Positions 49,020-59,776 of a stretch of DNA of 64,000 nt are shown piece after piece. Source of the stretch: Streptomyces aurantiacus (GTDB lineage: Bacteria > Actinomycetota > Actinomycetes > Streptomycetales > Streptomycetaceae); assembly GCF_027107535.1 (NCBI RefSeq), contig NZ_CP114283.1, forward strand, positions 682,001 through 746,000, in the 5' to 3' direction. A model generated the notes under the pieces. It did no database searches. It was not told where the DNA came from and saw nothing but the letters and a program-made list of their open reading frames with translations. Each line of letters starts with the position of its first letter. The first letter of the stretch is position 1. Both the position numbers and the translations under genes were made by a program.

Positions 49020-49327
49020 GGCCGCCGTCCGTTTCTGTTCGTCCGCTGGTGTATCTCCACAGTGCTCGGTGCGGCGCTCCCGGGACATGGAGCGCGTCGG
49101 CGTCTTGGCTCGGGGGTTTTCCCTACCCCGCAGCATCCCCCGCATCACCCCGCCGGGCCCCCGTCACGGACCGCCCCGTCGGACCGCCGACGGGTGCGGC
49201 ACACACGACGACGCCCCCGGGCGCGCCCCTGCGAGGGCGGTCGAGGGCGTCGGTCGAGGGCGTGGGCGGAGGGCGTGGGCCGAGGGCGTGGGCCGCGGGT
49301 GCGGGGCGCTCGGGACGGCCGGGCGCG
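49020..49327. other. Intergenic region between the two kinase genes
   Basis: 308 bases lie between the two minus-strand kinase genes. The part next to the upstream gene's stop, about 49236-49310, is a degenerate GC-rich tandem array (GTCGAGGGCG, GGAGGGCGTGGGCCGAGGGCG-like units). No gene and no clear promoter are seen. The downstream kinase must be transcribed either through this array or from a promoter inside it. Confidence 0.5.
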
Positions 49328-50533
49328 CTACTTCCCCTCGGCGCCCTCCGTCCGGTTGCGCCACGGCAGCTCCGCCGTGATCGTCGTCGGCCCGCCGACC
49401 GGCGAATCGATGATGAACAGGCCGTCCACCGCGCCGAGTCGGTCCGCGAGCCCCGCCATCCCCGTACCGCCGTCGAGTGAGGCGCCGCCCCGGCCGTCGT
49501 CATGGACCTGTATGAGCAGGCGGTCGTCCGAGCGCCACACGTCGACCGAGGCGGACCGCGCCCCGCTGTGCTTGCTGACGTTCTGGAGGAGCTCGGAGAC
49601 CGTGAAGTACGCGATGCCCTCGATGGCCGCGGCCGGACGCGCCGGCAGGTCGGCCGTCACCTTCACCGGCACGGTGCAACGGGCTCCGACCGAGGACAGC
49701 GCGGCGTCCAGACCGCGGTCGGTGAGGACCGCGGGATGGATACCGCGGGCCAGATCCCGCAGTTCCTGCAAGGCCAGCTTCACCTCGCCGTGCGCCTCGT
49801 CGACCATGGCGGCGACGGTCTCGTCGGCCTGGCCCTCCAGCAGCTTCTCCTTCGCCAGACCGAGCCCCATCGCGAGGTTCACCAGCCGGGCCTGCGCCCC
49901 GTCGTGCAGATCCCGCTCGATGCGCCGCAGGTCGGCCGCGGCCGTGTCGACGACCACCCCCCGGTCCGACTCCAGCTCGGCGATCCGCCGCTCCAGTTCG
50001 TTGGAGGGCGACAGCAGCGCGCGCACCATCGCCCGGTCCGCGTTGGCCAGGCCGCGCGCGATGAACGGCAGCACCGGCCACAGCACGAACAACGAGGCCA
50101 GCGTGACGGTGAAGGTGACGATGCTCCACGGCAGCCGCATGAACTCGTACAGCACCGTCCGCCAGCCGACCGGATCCTTCAACGCCATCCACAGCCAGGT
50201 GAAGAACCCGCCCCGCCCGCGCAACGGCAGAGGGCTCGGCTCGTCCACCCGTACCCCGAGCAGCGCCCTGGCCCGGCCCCGCTCCAGCTTCCCCAACTGG
50301 CGCGCGCCCAGCAGCCCGGCCGCCAGCAACGGCAGTCCGACCACGGTCACCGTCAGCCCGGCCCCCGCGAACAGCACGGTGACGACGTACGTGAATCCGA
50401 CGAGCGACATCGGCAGGTTCACCAGGAGATGCGCGATCTCCTTCCAGGTGTGCCGGTCGTAGGCGAAGCGCGCGGGTGGCGGTCGGTCGGCGCCGTCGTC
50501 CGGAGCGCCGGCGGCGAGGATGCGTTCGGTCAT
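49328..50533 (-). CDS. Sensor histidine kinase (HisKA_3 class), second paralogue
   Basis: A 401-residue kinase. The membrane sensor domain (residues about 35-160) has NLPMSLVGFTYVVTVLFAG and a second hydrophobic group near IVTFTVTLASLFVLWPVL. The phosphoacceptor helix has His210 in [20 protein letters not shown], and the ATPase domain contains [21 protein letters not shown] and GTGMAGLADRLGAVDG. Blocks such as [20 protein letters not shown] are identical in the neighbouring kinase. ATG 50533 has AAGGTGG upstream. It is divergent from the second nuo operon. With one response regulator for two kinases, the system may integrate two inputs. Confidence 0.92.
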   Translation of the reverse strand: MTERILAAGAPDDGADRPPPARFAYDRHTWKEIAHLLVNLPMSLVGFTYVVTVLFAGAGLTVTVVGLPLLAAGLLGARQLGKLERGRARALLGVRVDEPSPLPLRGRGGFFTWLWMALKDPVGWRTVLYEFMRLPWSIVTFTVTLASLFVLWPVLPFIARGLANADRAMVRALLSPSNELERRIAELESDRGVVVDTAAADLRRIERDLHDGAQARLVNLAMGLGLAKEKLLEGQADETVAAMVDEAHGEVKLALQELRDLARGIHPAVLTDRGLDAALSSVGARCTVPVKVTADLPARPAAAIEGIAYFTVSELLQNVSKHSGARSASVDVWRSDDRLLIQVHDDGRGGASLDGGTGMAGLADRLGAVDGLFIIDSPVGGPTTITAELPWRNRTEGAEGK

Positions 50534-50879
50534 AGCGCCACCTTGCCGGGCCGCGGCCCGCGGCGCCATGAGGAGGGCCGCCTCCGTCTCCGGGGGAAAA
50601 CCCCACCCCGGCGGCCCCCGGGGACGGCCCCGGACCACAGCCCCGGATCGCCCCGGGGACCGGTCACGGCCCGGCCCGACCGCGGCCCGGGAACTCCGTC
50701 GCACGATGCCTACCCGTGACGGGCTGCTTACGGTCTCTTTAGCAGGCCCTAGACTCCGGTGCGTACAGATCGTCGAACGCGGCGCACCGCACGGCGCGCA
50801 CGAAGGCGCATGCGTAGTCCTACGGGCTCCCACGGGGGCCCGTACCAGGTCATACGAGGTCAGGGAGCGAGGGGCGGAC
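50534..50879. promoter_or_regulatory. Divergent intergenic region with candidate nuoA2 promoter
   Basis: 346 bases lie between the second kinase (minus) and nuoA2 (plus). TAGACT at 50750-50755 is a good -10; CTTACG at 50727-50732 is a weak -35 with 17-base spacing. A transcript from here would have a 5' untranslated leader of about 120 bases before nuoA2. The remainder is GC-rich with no gene. Confidence 0.5.
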
Positions 50880-51329
50880 GTGCCGGAACCGACCATGGTC
50901 GCGGCGGCCGGGACCACTGGAACCGACGCCGGGACCGGGACCGCCGGAACCTTCCTCGCGGCGGACTACTTCCAGTCCTATTCGGTCGTCGGACTGCTCG
51001 CGGCGGTCGGCGTGCTGTTCGTCGCCGTCGCCTTCGGAGCGGGCCGCCTGCTGCGGCCCGTCGTCCCGACACCCGAGAAGCTCATGACGTACGAGTGCGG
51101 AGTCGACCCCGTCGGTGAGGGCTGGGCCCACACCCAGGTCCGCTACTACGTCTACGCCTTCCTCTACGTGATCTTCGCCGTCGACTCGATCTTCCTCTTC
51201 CCGTGGGCGACGGTCTTCGCCGCGCCGGGCTACGGCGCGGCGACACTCGTGGAGATGTTCATCTTCCTCGGCTTCCTGGCCGTCGGCCTGCTGTACGCCT
51301 ACAAGAAGGGCGTCCTGGAATGGACGTGA
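50880..51329 (+). CDS. nuoA2: NADH-quinone oxidoreductase subunit A, second copy
   Basis: A 149-residue three-helix membrane subunit (ND3 family). The loop motif [20 protein letters not shown] contains the conserved YECG, and [12 protein letters not shown] marks the second helix. GTG 50880 with GAGG upstream is chosen; ATG 50895 is an alternative. The Thr/Ala/Gly-rich first 25 residues are not conserved. It begins the second nuo operon and overlaps nuoB2 by ten bases. Confidence 0.94.
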   Translation: MPEPTMVAAAGTTGTDAGTGTAGTFLAADYFQSYSVVGLLAAVGVLFVAVAFGAGRLLRPVVPTPEKLMTYECGVDPVGEGWAHTQVRYYVYAFLYVIFAVDSIFLFPWATVFAAPGYGAATLVEMFIFLGFLAVGLLYAYKKGVLEWT

Positions 51330-51943
51330 CCCCCGAAGCGGCTTCTCCGGAACCCGTGTACCTGCCGGAGCCGAAGAGGCTGGGCGCGCTCGCCCGCCTC
51401 GCCCCCGAGCCGATGAAGGTGGTCCTGAACTGGGGCCGCCGCTACTCGCTCTGGGTCTTCAACTTCGGCCTCGCCTGCTGCGCGATCGAGTTCATCGCCG
51501 CGTCGATGGCCCGGCACGACTTCATCCGCCTCGGCGTCATCCCCTTCGCTCCGGGCCCGCGCCAGGCCGACCTGATGGTCGTCTCCGGCACGGTCACGGA
51601 CAAGATGGCCCCCGCCGTGAAACGCCTGTACGAGCAGATGCCCGAGCCGAAGTACGTCATCTCCTTCGGTGCCTGCTCGAACTGCGGCGGCCCGTACTGG
51701 GACTCGTACTCCGTGACGAAGGGCGTCGACCAGATCATCCCGGTCGACGTGTACGTGCCGGGCTGCCCGCCCCGCCCGGAGGCGTTGCTCCAGGGCATCC
51801 TCAAGCTCCAGGAGAAGATCGCCCGGGAGTCGCTGGGGGAGCGGTACGGGCCCGCCGCCGCGGACCGCCCCTCCGCGGCCGCGCTGCAGAGCGGGCTCGT
51901 GCGACCGCCGGCGACGCCTCCGGCCACGGAGGACGCCCGATGA
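51320..51943 (+). CDS. nuoB2: NADH-quinone oxidoreductase subunit B, second copy
   Basis: A 207-residue subunit holding cluster N2, the last cluster before quinone. All four ligand cysteines are present: the tandem pair in ACCAIEF, one in [12 protein letters not shown] and one in [12 protein letters not shown]. So N2 should assemble, even though no partner NuoD is encoded in this operon. The C-terminal 30 residues are an Ala/Pro-rich extension. ATG 51320 lies inside the end of nuoA2, and the stop overlaps the nuoC2 ATG. Confidence 0.95.
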   Translation: MDVTPEAASPEPVYLPEPKRLGALARLAPEPMKVVLNWGRRYSLWVFNFGLACCAIEFIAASMARHDFIRLGVIPFAPGPRQADLMVVSGTVTDKMAPAVKRLYEQMPEPKYVISFGACSNCGGPYWDSYSVTKGVDQIIPVDVYVPGCPPRPEALLQGILKLQEKIARESLGERYGPAAADRPSAAALQSGLVRPPATPPATEDAR

Positions 51944-53517
51944 CGACGACCGGATGGCTCCCCGCTCCCGTGGAGGAACTCTTCGGCCCGGACGCCACCG
52001 CCGAGGAGTCGTACGAGGTGCTGACGGTCGACGTGCCGCCGGCCTCCTGGCTCGCCTCCCTGGAGAGCGCGCGTGACGCACTGGGCTGCACCTACTTCGA
52101 CTGGCTGAGCGCCGTCGACGAACCCGGCACGGGCTTCCGGGTCTCGGCCCACGTGGTCGCGCTGGCCCCCGTGCGCCGCCTGCTCGTCCGTACGACGGTG
52201 CCGCACTCCGCACCCGTCCTCCCCTCCGCCGTCGAGGTCTACGCGGGCGCCGCCTGGCACGAACGCGAGACCCACGAGATGTTCGGCGTCGCCTTCGAGG
52301 GCCACCCCGGCCTGGACCCGCTCCTCCTTCCCGACGGCTTCGAGGGCCACCCCCTCCGCAAGGACTTCGTCCTGGCCGCCCGCGTGGCGAAGGCCTGGCC
52401 GGGCGCGAAGGAACCCGGCGAGTCGGAGCACGGCGGCCCGAAACGCCGCCAGATGCTCCCTCCCGGCGTCCCCGACCCGAACGAGTGGGGCCCCCTGAAG
52501 GGCCAACTCCCCCCGGCCCCGGCCCGACCGGCCCGAGGCGCCCCCCGCGCACCCGGCGACCGCCCGGTACGCCGCGCACGCACAGCAGGAGAAGGCTCAG
52601 CCAGCCAAACGGCGACGGGCACGGCTGGAACGCCTGCTGCGGGGACGACTGCTGCTGAGGCAACGGCCGTTGGGACGCCTGCTGCCGGGGCCCCGGGTTC
52701 TGGGGCGCCGGCTTCGGCGTCGGCCGGTTCAGGGGCGCCGGCTGCCGCGGCGCCTGCGTCCACGACGCCCGCGGCTGCGGCGCCGGAGTCCCAGTCGCCC
52801 GGCTCGACGGCGAAGGGTTCCGCGACGCCCGCTTCCGAGGCAGCGGATCCCGCCACCTCGGGAGCAGCTTCCGCCGGCGCGCGAGCGGTGCCTGCCGGTG
52901 CCACGCCTGACGCTCCGGCGGCGTCGAAGACACCTGCCGAGCCGAAGGCGTCTGCTGAGCCGTCGGCGCCTGCCGAGCCAAAGGCATCCGCCGGGCCGAC
53001 GGCGCCTGCCGAGCCGGAGACGCTGGGCGGGCCGGAGATTCCGGCCGGGCCGGAAACTGCCGTCGAGCCGAACGCCCCGGCCGAGCCCACCACTCCGGCT
53101 GAGCCGAAGGCCTTCGCCGAGCCGGGGACCGCGGTCGATCCGAAGGCGTCCGGCGAGCCGAACGCGACGCGCGATACGGGGGCATCCGACGATTCGCAGG
53201 CGCCCGCCGAGCTCAAGACGCCCTCCGAGCCGGCGGCGCCCGCCGAGCCCAAGGCGCCCACGGCCTCGCGCAGTTCGGATGCCCCTTGGCACCATGCCCG
53301 CCCTGCCTTCGACGAGCCCGAGCAACCGGCCGACACGGGGGCCGCCGCGCCAAGGCCCCAGCCCGTCGAAGCACCGGCATCCGATGAGCCTCCGTCACCG
53401 GAGGAGCCCTCGGCTCCCGGGGAAGCCGACGACCCGCACGACCCGCACGACCCGCACGACCCCCGTCACCCCCGTGACCCCGAAGGTCCCGACAACCCCA
53501 CGGGAGGCACGCAGTGA
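51940..53517 (+). CDS. nuoC2: NADH-quinone oxidoreductase subunit C, second copy, with long disordered tail
   Basis: A 525-residue protein. Only the first about 180-190 residues are the 30-kDa NuoC domain: [40 protein letters not shown] and [16 protein letters not shown] are clear family blocks. From about residue 200 on, over 300 residues are low-complexity Ala, Pro, Glu, Ser, Thr and Lys, with [19 protein letters not shown] repeats and no hydrophobic segments. Typical NuoC is about 180-240 residues. The tail lies exactly where nuoD would follow in a full operon, but shows no NuoD similarity. Both ends overlap neighbouring genes by four bases. Confidence 0.93.
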   Translation: MTTTGWLPAPVEELFGPDATAEESYEVLTVDVPPASWLASLESARDALGCTYFDWLSAVDEPGTGFRVSAHVVALAPVRRLLVRTTVPHSAPVLPSAVEVYAGAAWHERETHEMFGVAFEGHPGLDPLLLPDGFEGHPLRKDFVLAARVAKAWPGAKEPGESEHGGPKRRQMLPPGVPDPNEWGPLKGQLPPAPARPARGAPRAPGDRPVRRARTAGEGSASQTATGTAGTPAAGTTAAEATAVGTPAAGAPGSGAPASASAGSGAPAAAAPASTTPAAAAPESQSPGSTAKGSATPASEAADPATSGAASAGARAVPAGATPDAPAASKTPAEPKASAEPSAPAEPKASAGPTAPAEPETLGGPEIPAGPETAVEPNAPAEPTTPAEPKAFAEPGTAVDPKASGEPNATRDTGASDDSQAPAELKTPSEPAAPAEPKAPTASRSSDAPWHHARPAFDEPEQPADTGAAAPRPQPVEAPASDEPPSPEEPSAPGEADDPHDPHDPHDPRHPRDPEGPDNPTGGTQ

Positions 53518-54482
53518 ACGACGCTCTCGACGTCGCCCTGCGACTCCTCGTCGTCTTCGTCGTGTTCCTGACGTTCCCCCTGCTCGTGGGTCAGGCCGAG
53601 CACAAGGTGATGGCCCACATGCAGGGCCGCCTCGGCCCCATGTACGCGGGCGGCTTCCACGGGTGGGCCCAACTTGTCGCGGACGGCGTCAAGTTCGCGC
53701 AGAAGGAAGACATCGTCCCCGCGGGCGCGGACCGCCGCGTCTTCCAGCTCGCCCCCGCCGTCGCCCTCCTGCCGTACCTCCTCGTCCTCCTCGCCATCCC
53801 GATCGGCCCGGGCGAGGGCGCGGTCGGCGAGGTCGTCGACGCGGGCATCTTCTTCGTCCTCGCCGTGATGGGCGTGAGCGTCCTCGGCTCGCTCATGGCG
53901 GGCTGGGCCTCGGCCAACAAGTTCTCCCTCCTGGGCGGCCTCCGCACCGCCGCCCAGCTCCTCGCGTACGAACTCCCCATGCTGCTGACCGCCGCCTCGG
54001 TCGCCATGGCGGCGGGCACGGTCTCCCTCCCCGGCATCGTCGACGCGTTCGAGTGGTGGTGGCTGCCCTGGCAGATCGTCGGCGCGATCGTCTTCTTCGT
54101 GGCGGGCCTCGCCGAGCTCCAGCGCCCTCCCTTCGACATGCCGGTGGCCGACTCGGAGATCATCTTCGGCGCGTACACCGAGTACACCGGTCTGCGCTTC
54201 GCGCTGTTCCTCCTCGCCGAGTACGCCGGAATCGTCGTCCTGTGCGGTCTGACCACCGTGCTGTTCCTGGGCGGCTGGCACGGCCCGTGGGGTGCCGACG
54301 GCCTCGGGTGGGTCTGGACCCTGCTGAAGGCGGCCGTCCTCGCCTTCGTCGTCATCTGGCTGCGCGTGACCTACCCCCGCCTGCGCGAGGACCAGCTCCA
54401 GAAACTCGCCTGGACCGTCCTCGTCCCCCTCTCCCTCGCCCAGATCGCCCTCACCGGCATCGTCAAGGTGGTGATCGCGTAA
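53514..54482 (+). CDS. nuoH2: NADH-quinone oxidoreductase subunit H, second copy
   Basis: A 322-residue ND1-family membrane subunit with about eight hydrophobic segments. Family blocks are [32 protein letters not shown] and [20 protein letters not shown]. The last differs from the first-operon version (ESEGDLVGG) at charged positions lining the quinone passage, consistent with a changed or missing quinone site. It lacks the C-terminal tail of the first copy. GTG 53514 overlaps the nuoC2 stop. Confidence 0.94.
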   Translation: MNDALDVALRLLVVFVVFLTFPLLVGQAEHKVMAHMQGRLGPMYAGGFHGWAQLVADGVKFAQKEDIVPAGADRRVFQLAPAVALLPYLLVLLAIPIGPGEGAVGEVVDAGIFFVLAVMGVSVLGSLMAGWASANKFSLLGGLRTAAQLLAYELPMLLTAASVAMAAGTVSLPGIVDAFEWWWLPWQIVGAIVFFVAGLAELQRPPFDMPVADSEIIFGAYTEYTGLRFALFLLAEYAGIVVLCGLTTVLFLGGWHGPWGADGLGWVWTLLKAAVLAFVVIWLRVTYPRLREDQLQKLAWTVLVPLSLAQIALTGIVKVVIA

Positions 54483-54484
54483 CC

Positions 54485-55075
54485 ATGTCCCCCATCCCCG
54501 GCTCAGGCCTGGCCAAGGGCCTGGCCGTCACCCTCCGCACGATGACGAAGAAGACCGTCACCGCGCAGTACCCGGACACCCAGCCCGAACTGCCGCCCCG
54601 CACCCGTGGCGTCATCGGCCTCTTCGAGGAGAACTGCACGGTCTGCATGCTGTGCGCCCGCGAGTGCCCGGACTGGTGCATCTACATCGACTCCCACAAG
54701 GAGACGGTCCCGCCCGCCGCGCCCGGCGGCCGCGAGCGCAGCCGCAACGTCCTCGACCGTTTCGCCATCGACTTCTCCCTCTGCATGTACTGCGGTATCT
54801 GCATCGAGGTCTGCCCCTTCGACGCCCTCTTCTGGTCCCCCGAGTTCGAGTACGCCGAGACCGACATCCACGAGCTCACCCACGAACGCGACAAGCTCCG
54901 CGACTGGATGTGGACCGTCCCGGCCCCGCCGGCCCTCGACCCCGGCGCCGAGGAACCCAAGGAGATCGCCGCCGCCCGCAAGACCGCCGAGAAGCTGGCC
55001 ACGGCGCAGGCCCAGGCACAGGCGCAGGCCCAGGCTCCGACCGAGCCCGACGACCCGCAGGGAGGCACATCGTGA
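54485..55075 (+). CDS. nuoI2: NADH-quinone oxidoreductase subunit I, second copy
   Basis: A 196-residue two-cluster ferredoxin-like subunit. Both motifs are complete: [18 protein letters not shown] and [18 protein letters not shown]. The C-terminal 50 residues are Ala/Gln/Lys-rich with an AQAQAQAQ run. ATG 54485 follows the nuoH2 stop by two bases, and the stop overlaps the nuoJ2 GTG. It could accept electrons from a soluble ferredoxin, because no NADH module is encoded here. Confidence 0.95.
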   Translation: MSPIPGSGLAKGLAVTLRTMTKKTVTAQYPDTQPELPPRTRGVIGLFEENCTVCMLCARECPDWCIYIDSHKETVPPAAPGGRERSRNVLDRFAIDFSLCMYCGICIEVCPFDALFWSPEFEYAETDIHELTHERDKLRDWMWTVPAPPALDPGAEEPKEIAAARKTAEKLATAQAQAQAQAQAPTEPDDPQGGTS

Positions 55076-55797
55076 CCCCCGCCGCGGCCACCGTCACGGC
55101 GGCGCAGGCCGCGACCACGGCCGCCGAGACCCACGGCTTCCTCTCACCGACGGGCGTCGAGATCGCCTTCCTCCTCGTCGGCCTGGTCACCTTCGGCGCC
55201 GCGATCGTCACGGTCACCACCAAGCAGCTGGTGCACGCCGCCCTGTGGCTGGTGGTCGCCCTCGGTGGCCTCGCCGTCGAATACCTCCTCCTCACGGCCG
55301 AGTTCATCGCCTGGGTGCAGGTCCTGATCTACGTCGGTTCCGTCGTCGTCCTCCTCCTCTTCGGACTGATGCTCACCAGGGCCCCCATCGGCCGCTCTCC
55401 GGACGCCGACTCCGGCAACCGCTGGGCCGCGCTCACCGTGGCGGTCGCCGCGGCCACCGCCCTCGTCTGGGTCGTCGTCGACGCCTTCCGGACGACCTGG
55501 ATCGACCTGGACGGCGCCGCCGCCGGCTCCACCGCGGTCACCGGCGCGAGCCTCTTCCAGAGCTGGGTGCTCCCCTTCGAGGCCCTCTCGGTCCTGCTGC
55601 TCGCCGCCCTCGTCGGCGCGATCGTCCTCTCCCGCAGGGCGAAGGCGAAGGGGACGGTCACCGCGAACACCCCGAGCCCCCGGAGCGACAGCCCCCGCGG
55701 CAACGGCTCCCGCGGCAACGCCTCCCGTGACGAGGGCCGCCGGGGCGGGGCCGCGCCGGGCGACGCCCCCCGGAGCGACAAGGAAGGCGCCCGCTGA
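55072..55797 (+). CDS. nuoJ2: NADH-quinone oxidoreductase subunit J, second copy
   Basis: A 241-residue ND6-family subunit with five hydrophobic segments. The third-helix block reads [20 protein letters not shown], matching the family. The last 50 residues are a Ser/Arg/Gly-rich basic tail ([19 protein letters not shown]). GTG 55072 overlaps the nuoI2 stop; the stop overlaps the nuoK2 start by one base (TGATG). Confidence 0.94.
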   Translation: MTPAAATVTAAQAATTAAETHGFLSPTGVEIAFLLVGLVTFGAAIVTVTTKQLVHAALWLVVALGGLAVEYLLLTAEFIAWVQVLIYVGSVVVLLLFGLMLTRAPIGRSPDADSGNRWAALTVAVAAATALVWVVVDAFRTTWIDLDGAAAGSTAVTGASLFQSWVLPFEALSVLLLAALVGAIVLSRRAKAKGTVTANTPSPRSDSPRGNGSRGNASRDEGRRGGAAPGDAPRSDKEGAR

Positions 55798-56192
55798 TGC
55801 ACCTCGCCTACCCGGCCGTACTCTCCGCCCTCCTCTTCTCCACGGGCCTGTACGGCGTCCTCGCCCGCCGCAACGCGATCCTGGTCCTGATGTCCGTCGA
55901 GCTGATGCTCAACGCCGTCAACCTCAACCTCGTCGCCTTCGACGTCTGGCTCAGCAAGACCGCCCAGGACACCCTGCACTCCGGCCAGGCCCTGACCCTG
56001 TTCACCATCGCCGTCGCCGCCGCCGAGATCGGCATCGGCCTGGCGATCGTCCTCGCCGTCCACCGCAACCGCGGCACCGCGGACATCGACAAACTCCGCG
56101 ACACCGCCGAGTCCGACGATGACGACGGCACTGACGACGGCTCCGAGCCCGCCCGCAGCGAGCCGGCCGAGAAGGCTGAGGCCACCGCGTGA
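55797..56192 (+). CDS. nuoK2: NADH-quinone oxidoreductase subunit K, second copy
   Basis: A 131-residue ND4L-family subunit: three helices with the glutamates in [18 protein letters not shown] and [14 protein letters not shown] very acidic tail of about 35 residues ([13 protein letters not shown]) extends beyond the normal end. ATG 55797 overlaps the nuoJ2 stop by one base, and the stop overlaps the nuoL2 GTG by four. Confidence 0.95.
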   Translation: MHLAYPAVLSALLFSTGLYGVLARRNAILVLMSVELMLNAVNLNLVAFDVWLSKTAQDTLHSGQALTLFTIAVAAAEIGIGLAIVLAVHRNRGTADIDKLRDTAESDDDDGTDDGSEPARSEPAEKAEATA

Positions 56193-58183
56193 CCACGACC
56201 ACCCTCGCCGTCCTCGTCCCCCTCCTCCCGTTCCTGGGCGCCGCCGCCGGCCTGCTCCTCGGCCGCACGGCCCCCGGTTTCGTACGCCCCCTCGCCGTCC
56301 TGCCCTCCCTCGCCGCCCTCGGCCTCGCCGTGGCCGTCGCCGTACGCCAGGGCGGCGACCGGGCGGTGAACGCGGCGACCGAGCTCACCCCCACCGGCTC
56401 GGTCCCCATCGAGCTGGCCCTGCACATCGACGGGTTCGCCGCCCTCGTCGCCGTCGTCGTGGGCCTGGTCGCGACCTGCGTGCAGATCTACTCGACGGGC
56501 TACCTGCGCGACGACCCGCGCTACCCCTCGTACGCCGCTCTCGTCTCCCTCTTCACCTCTGCCATGCTGCTCGTCGTCTACTCCGGCGACCTGATGGTGC
56601 TGCTGGTCGGCTGGGAGGTCATGGGCATCTGCTCGTATTTCCTCGTCGGGCACTACTGGGAGACCCCGGAAGCACGAGCCGCCTCCCTCAAGGCCTTCCT
56701 CGTCACCAAGCTCGGCGACGTCCCCTTCCTGATCGGCCTGTTCGCACTCGCCGCCGATGCCGGGTCCTTCCGCATCACGAAGATCCTCGGGACCGTCGCG
56801 AGCGGCGGACTCGACCACCCGACCCTGATCGCCCTCCTGCTCCTCGCCGGCGTGGCGGGCAAGTCGGCGCAGTTCCCCCTCCACACCTGGCTCCCCGACG
56901 CCATGGCGGGCCCCACCCCCGTCTCCGCCCTGATCCACGCCGCGACGATGGTCGCCGCCGGTGTCTACTTCATCGCCCGGCTCCTCCCGGTCTTCGCCGC
57001 ATCCGCGGCCGCACTGGTCGTCCTCGCCGTGATGGCCGCCGTGACGATGACCGGCTCCGCCCTCGCCGCCCTCGCCCAGGACGACATCAAACGCGTCCTC
57101 GCATACTCGACGATCGGCCAGCTCGGCTACATGACCGGCGCACTCGCTGTCGGCGATCGTGGTGCCGCCGTCTTCCACCTCCTCGCGCACGGCGCCTTCA
57201 AGGCGCTGCTGTTCCTCGCGGCGGGCGTGATCATCCACGCCGCCGGCACCAACTCCCTCGCCGCCATGTCCCGTATGAAGGACCTGCGGGCCCGCGTCCC
57301 CGACGCCTACTGGACGATGACCGTGGCGCTCCTCGCGCTCGCCGCGATCCCGCCCTTCAGCGGCTTCTTCTCCAAGGAGGGCGTCCTCGGCGCCGCCGAG
57401 CACGTCGTCACCGGTCACGGCGAGGGCGTTCCCGGCGCCGCGGGCTGGATCGTCCTCGTCGCCGGTCTGGTCGCGGCCCTGCTCACCGCCGCCTACGCGA
57501 TGCGCCTGTGGCTGCTCACCTTCCGCGGCCACGGCACCCCGGCCCCCGACCACGGCAAGCAGCCCGTCGCCATGAACGCCGTCCTGTGGGTGCTCGCCCT
57601 CCCGTCACTCGCTGTCGGACTCGCCACCGGCCTGCTGCCCGACTGGTTCGACGGCCGGGACCTGACCCCGACCCTCGCCACCTCCGTCCTCGGTACCGGC
57701 GTCGCCCTGGTCGGCGGCATCGTCACGTACGGCGCGTGGCGGCACACCACCGCCATGGCGGCCCATGTCCCACTGGGCGCGGTCGCGGCCCACCCGGACG
57801 CCGGCGGCGGCCTGGTCGAGGCCGAGGCCATCGCGAGCCACGCACCCGCGTACGGGAACGTGGCCTCCGCGCCCGACCCGGCGGACCCCGGCCGCCTCCT
57901 GCTGGGCCCGCTGCACCGCCACGCGGCTGTCGGCTTCCACCTCGACGCGGTGTACGCGACGCTCTTCGTCCGCCCGGTCCAGGCCGCGGCCACCCTCGTC
58001 CGGTTCCTCGACCGTGAAGTCGTCGACACCTACGTACGGGGCGCGGGCGCCCTGCCCCGCTGGCTCGGTGCGGCCGTCCGACGCGCCCAGACCGGCAATC
58101 TGCAGACCTATGTGAGCGCGCTGCTCGCCGGCACCGTCGTCCTGGCGGTCGCCGCCCTCCTCGTCGCCACCGCGGGAGCGTGA
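56189..58183 (+). CDS. nuoL2: NADH-quinone oxidoreductase subunit L, second copy
   Basis: A 664-residue antiporter-like subunit. The glutamate block is [20 protein letters not shown] and the lysine block [20 protein letters not shown], followed by [20 protein letters not shown]. Channel residues seem intact, so this subunit should still pump or translocate ions. GTG 56189 overlaps the nuoK2 stop. About 16 membrane segments are visible. Confidence 0.95.
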   Translation: MTTTTLAVLVPLLPFLGAAAGLLLGRTAPGFVRPLAVLPSLAALGLAVAVAVRQGGDRAVNAATELTPTGSVPIELALHIDGFAALVAVVVGLVATCVQIYSTGYLRDDPRYPSYAALVSLFTSAMLLVVYSGDLMVLLVGWEVMGICSYFLVGHYWETPEARAASLKAFLVTKLGDVPFLIGLFALAADAGSFRITKILGTVASGGLDHPTLIALLLLAGVAGKSAQFPLHTWLPDAMAGPTPVSALIHAATMVAAGVYFIARLLPVFAASAAALVVLAVMAAVTMTGSALAALAQDDIKRVLAYSTIGQLGYMTGALAVGDRGAAVFHLLAHGAFKALLFLAAGVIIHAAGTNSLAAMSRMKDLRARVPDAYWTMTVALLALAAIPPFSGFFSKEGVLGAAEHVVTGHGEGVPGAAGWIVLVAGLVAALLTAAYAMRLWLLTFRGHGTPAPDHGKQPVAMNAVLWVLALPSLAVGLATGLLPDWFDGRDLTPTLATSVLGTGVALVGGIVTYGAWRHTTAMAAHVPLGAVAAHPDAGGGLVEAEAIASHAPAYGNVASAPDPADPGRLLLGPLHRHAAVGFHLDAVYATLFVRPVQAAATLVRFLDREVVDTYVRGAGALPRWLGAAVRRAQTGNLQTYVSALLAGTVVLAVAALLVATAGA

Positions 58184-58189
58184 GCAGGC

Positions 58190-59776
58190 GTGATCGATAT
58201 CAACGAGTCCGTGATGCAGTTCCTTCTCGCGTTCATCGTCGTCGCCCCGCTCGTCGGGGCCGCCGCGGCTCTCCTGCCGGCCCCGCCCGGGCTGAAGGGG
58301 AAGTCGCCCGAGCAGGCCGTGCTGCGGCACGGCGTGACCGTCACCGGCGCCGTGCTCGTCGCCGCGATCGTCCTCGCGCTCGGCTTCGACCACGACGTCC
58401 CGGCCAAGGCACAGCGGATGCAGGCCACGACGGACATCAGCTGGATCCCCGCGCTCGACGTGCGGATCCATCTCGGCATCGACGGCATCTCTCTCCCCCT
58501 CCTCGTGCTGACCGCGCTGCTGACCTTCCTCTGCGCGCTGTACTCCTACTTCAAAATGCCGACGGGCCCGTCCCCGAAGGCATTCGTGGCGCTCGTCCTC
58601 GTCCTCGAGTCCGGCACTCTCGCGACCTTCGCCGTCCTCGACCTGCTGCTGTTCTTCCTGGCGTTCGAGATGGTGCTCATCCCGATGTACTTCCTCATCG
58701 CCCGCTGGGGCGGTGAGCAGAAGCAGGCCGCCGCCTGGAAGTTCATCCTCTACACGCTGCTCGGTTCGGTCGTCATGCTGCTCGGCCTGCTCCTGATCGG
58801 AATCAGGGCGGGCACATTCGACATGGTGGCACTCGCCACTGACAGTCACCCCGAGCTGACCACATCCGTGCAGGTCATCGCCGTTCTGGCGATCGGGATC
58901 GGGCTCGCGGTCAAGACCCCGATGTGGCCCTTGCACAGCTGGCTGCCGGACGCCCACACCGCCGCGCCGACGGTCGGTTCGGTCCTGCTGGCCGGTGTCC
59001 TGCTGAAGATGGGCACGTACGGCTTCGTCCGGATCCTGCTGCCCGTCACGCCGGACGGCATGAGCGTCTTCGCCCCGTACCTCGCGGCCTTCGCGGTCGT
59101 CGGGATCATCTACGGTTCGCTGGCCTGCCTGGCTCTCGCCAGACAGGGCGCGAAGGGCGACCTCAAGCGGCTCATCGCCTACTCCTCGGTCGGCCACATG
59201 GGCTTCGTGCTCCTCGGCATCGCGTCGATGACCCCGACCGGCGTGAACGGCGCCCTGTTCGCGAACATCGCCCACGGCCTCATCACCGGCCTCCTCTTCT
59301 TCCTCGTCGGCGCGCTCAAGGACCGCACGGGCACGACCGACCTCGACACCCTCGCGGACAAGTCCGGAGCCGCGCTCTACGGCAAGGCCCCGCGCCTCGG
59401 CGGCCTGCTCGCCTTCGCCGCCGTCGCCTCGCTCGGACTGCCGGGCCTCGCCGGGTTCTGGGGCGAGATGCTCGCGCTGTTCGGCGCGTTCGACCCCGCC
59501 GACGACCTCAGCCGTCCCGCGTTCCTGACGTTCACGGCGATCGCCGCGTTCGGCACCCTGCTCACCGCCGCCTACATGCTCATCGTGGTGCGCCGCGTCT
59601 GCATGGGCGCCGCTCCGGAGAGGGACGGCCCGAAGCTCGCCGACGTCCGGAGTTACGAGTTCGCGGCCTGGACCCCGCTCGTCGTCCTCACCGTCGTCGC
59701 CGGGCTCTGGCCCAAGGCCCTCCTCGGCCTGACCGACCCGGCCGTGCAGCAGCTCTTCGCAGGAGGCACCCGATGA
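58190..59776 (+). CDS. nuoM2: NADH-quinone oxidoreductase subunit M, second copy
   Basis: A 528-residue antiporter-like subunit. The glutamate block is LLLFFLAFEMVLIPMYFLIA and the lysine block VKTPMWPLHSWLPDAHTAAP. GTG 58190 is used, with AGGCG upstream and six bases after the nuoL2 stop. The stop overlaps the nuoN2 ATG by four bases. Confidence 0.95.
   Translation: MIDINESVMQFLLAFIVVAPLVGAAAALLPAPPGLKGKSPEQAVLRHGVTVTGAVLVAAIVLALGFDHDVPAKAQRMQATTDISWIPALDVRIHLGIDGISLPLLVLTALLTFLCALYSYFKMPTGPSPKAFVALVLVLESGTLATFAVLDLLLFFLAFEMVLIPMYFLIARWGGEQKQAAAWKFILYTLLGSVVMLLGLLLIGIRAGTFDMVALATDSHPELTTSVQVIAVLAIGIGLAVKTPMWPLHSWLPDAHTAAPTVGSVLLAGVLLKMGTYGFVRILLPVTPDGMSVFAPYLAAFAVVGIIYGSLACLALARQGAKGDLKRLIAYSSVGHMGFVLLGIASMTPTGVNGALFANIAHGLITGLLFFLVGALKDRTGTTDLDTLADKSGAALYGKAPRLGGLLAFAAVASLGLPGLAGFWGEMLALFGAFDPADDLSRPAFLTFTAIAAFGTLLTAAYMLIVVRRVCMGAAPERDGPKLADVRSYEFAAWTPLVVLTVVAGLWPKALLGLTDPAVQQLFAGGTR

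Noticed and set aside
49236..49310. GC-rich repeated units considered as a CRISPR-like array
   Set aside because: Units are short and contiguous, with no regular spacers; it is a simple tandem array.
53200..53517. Idea that the NuoC2 tail is a frameshifted nuoD remnant
   Set aside because: Other frames across this part show no NuoD motifs (no GPQHP or DPV-G-VDR-like blocks) and the tail frame has consistent codon bias.
52670..54484. Long alternative plus-strand frame through the nuoC2 tail and nuoH2
   Set aside because: The portion before 54485 is out of frame with conserved NuoC2 and NuoH2; only the part from 54485 is nuoI2.
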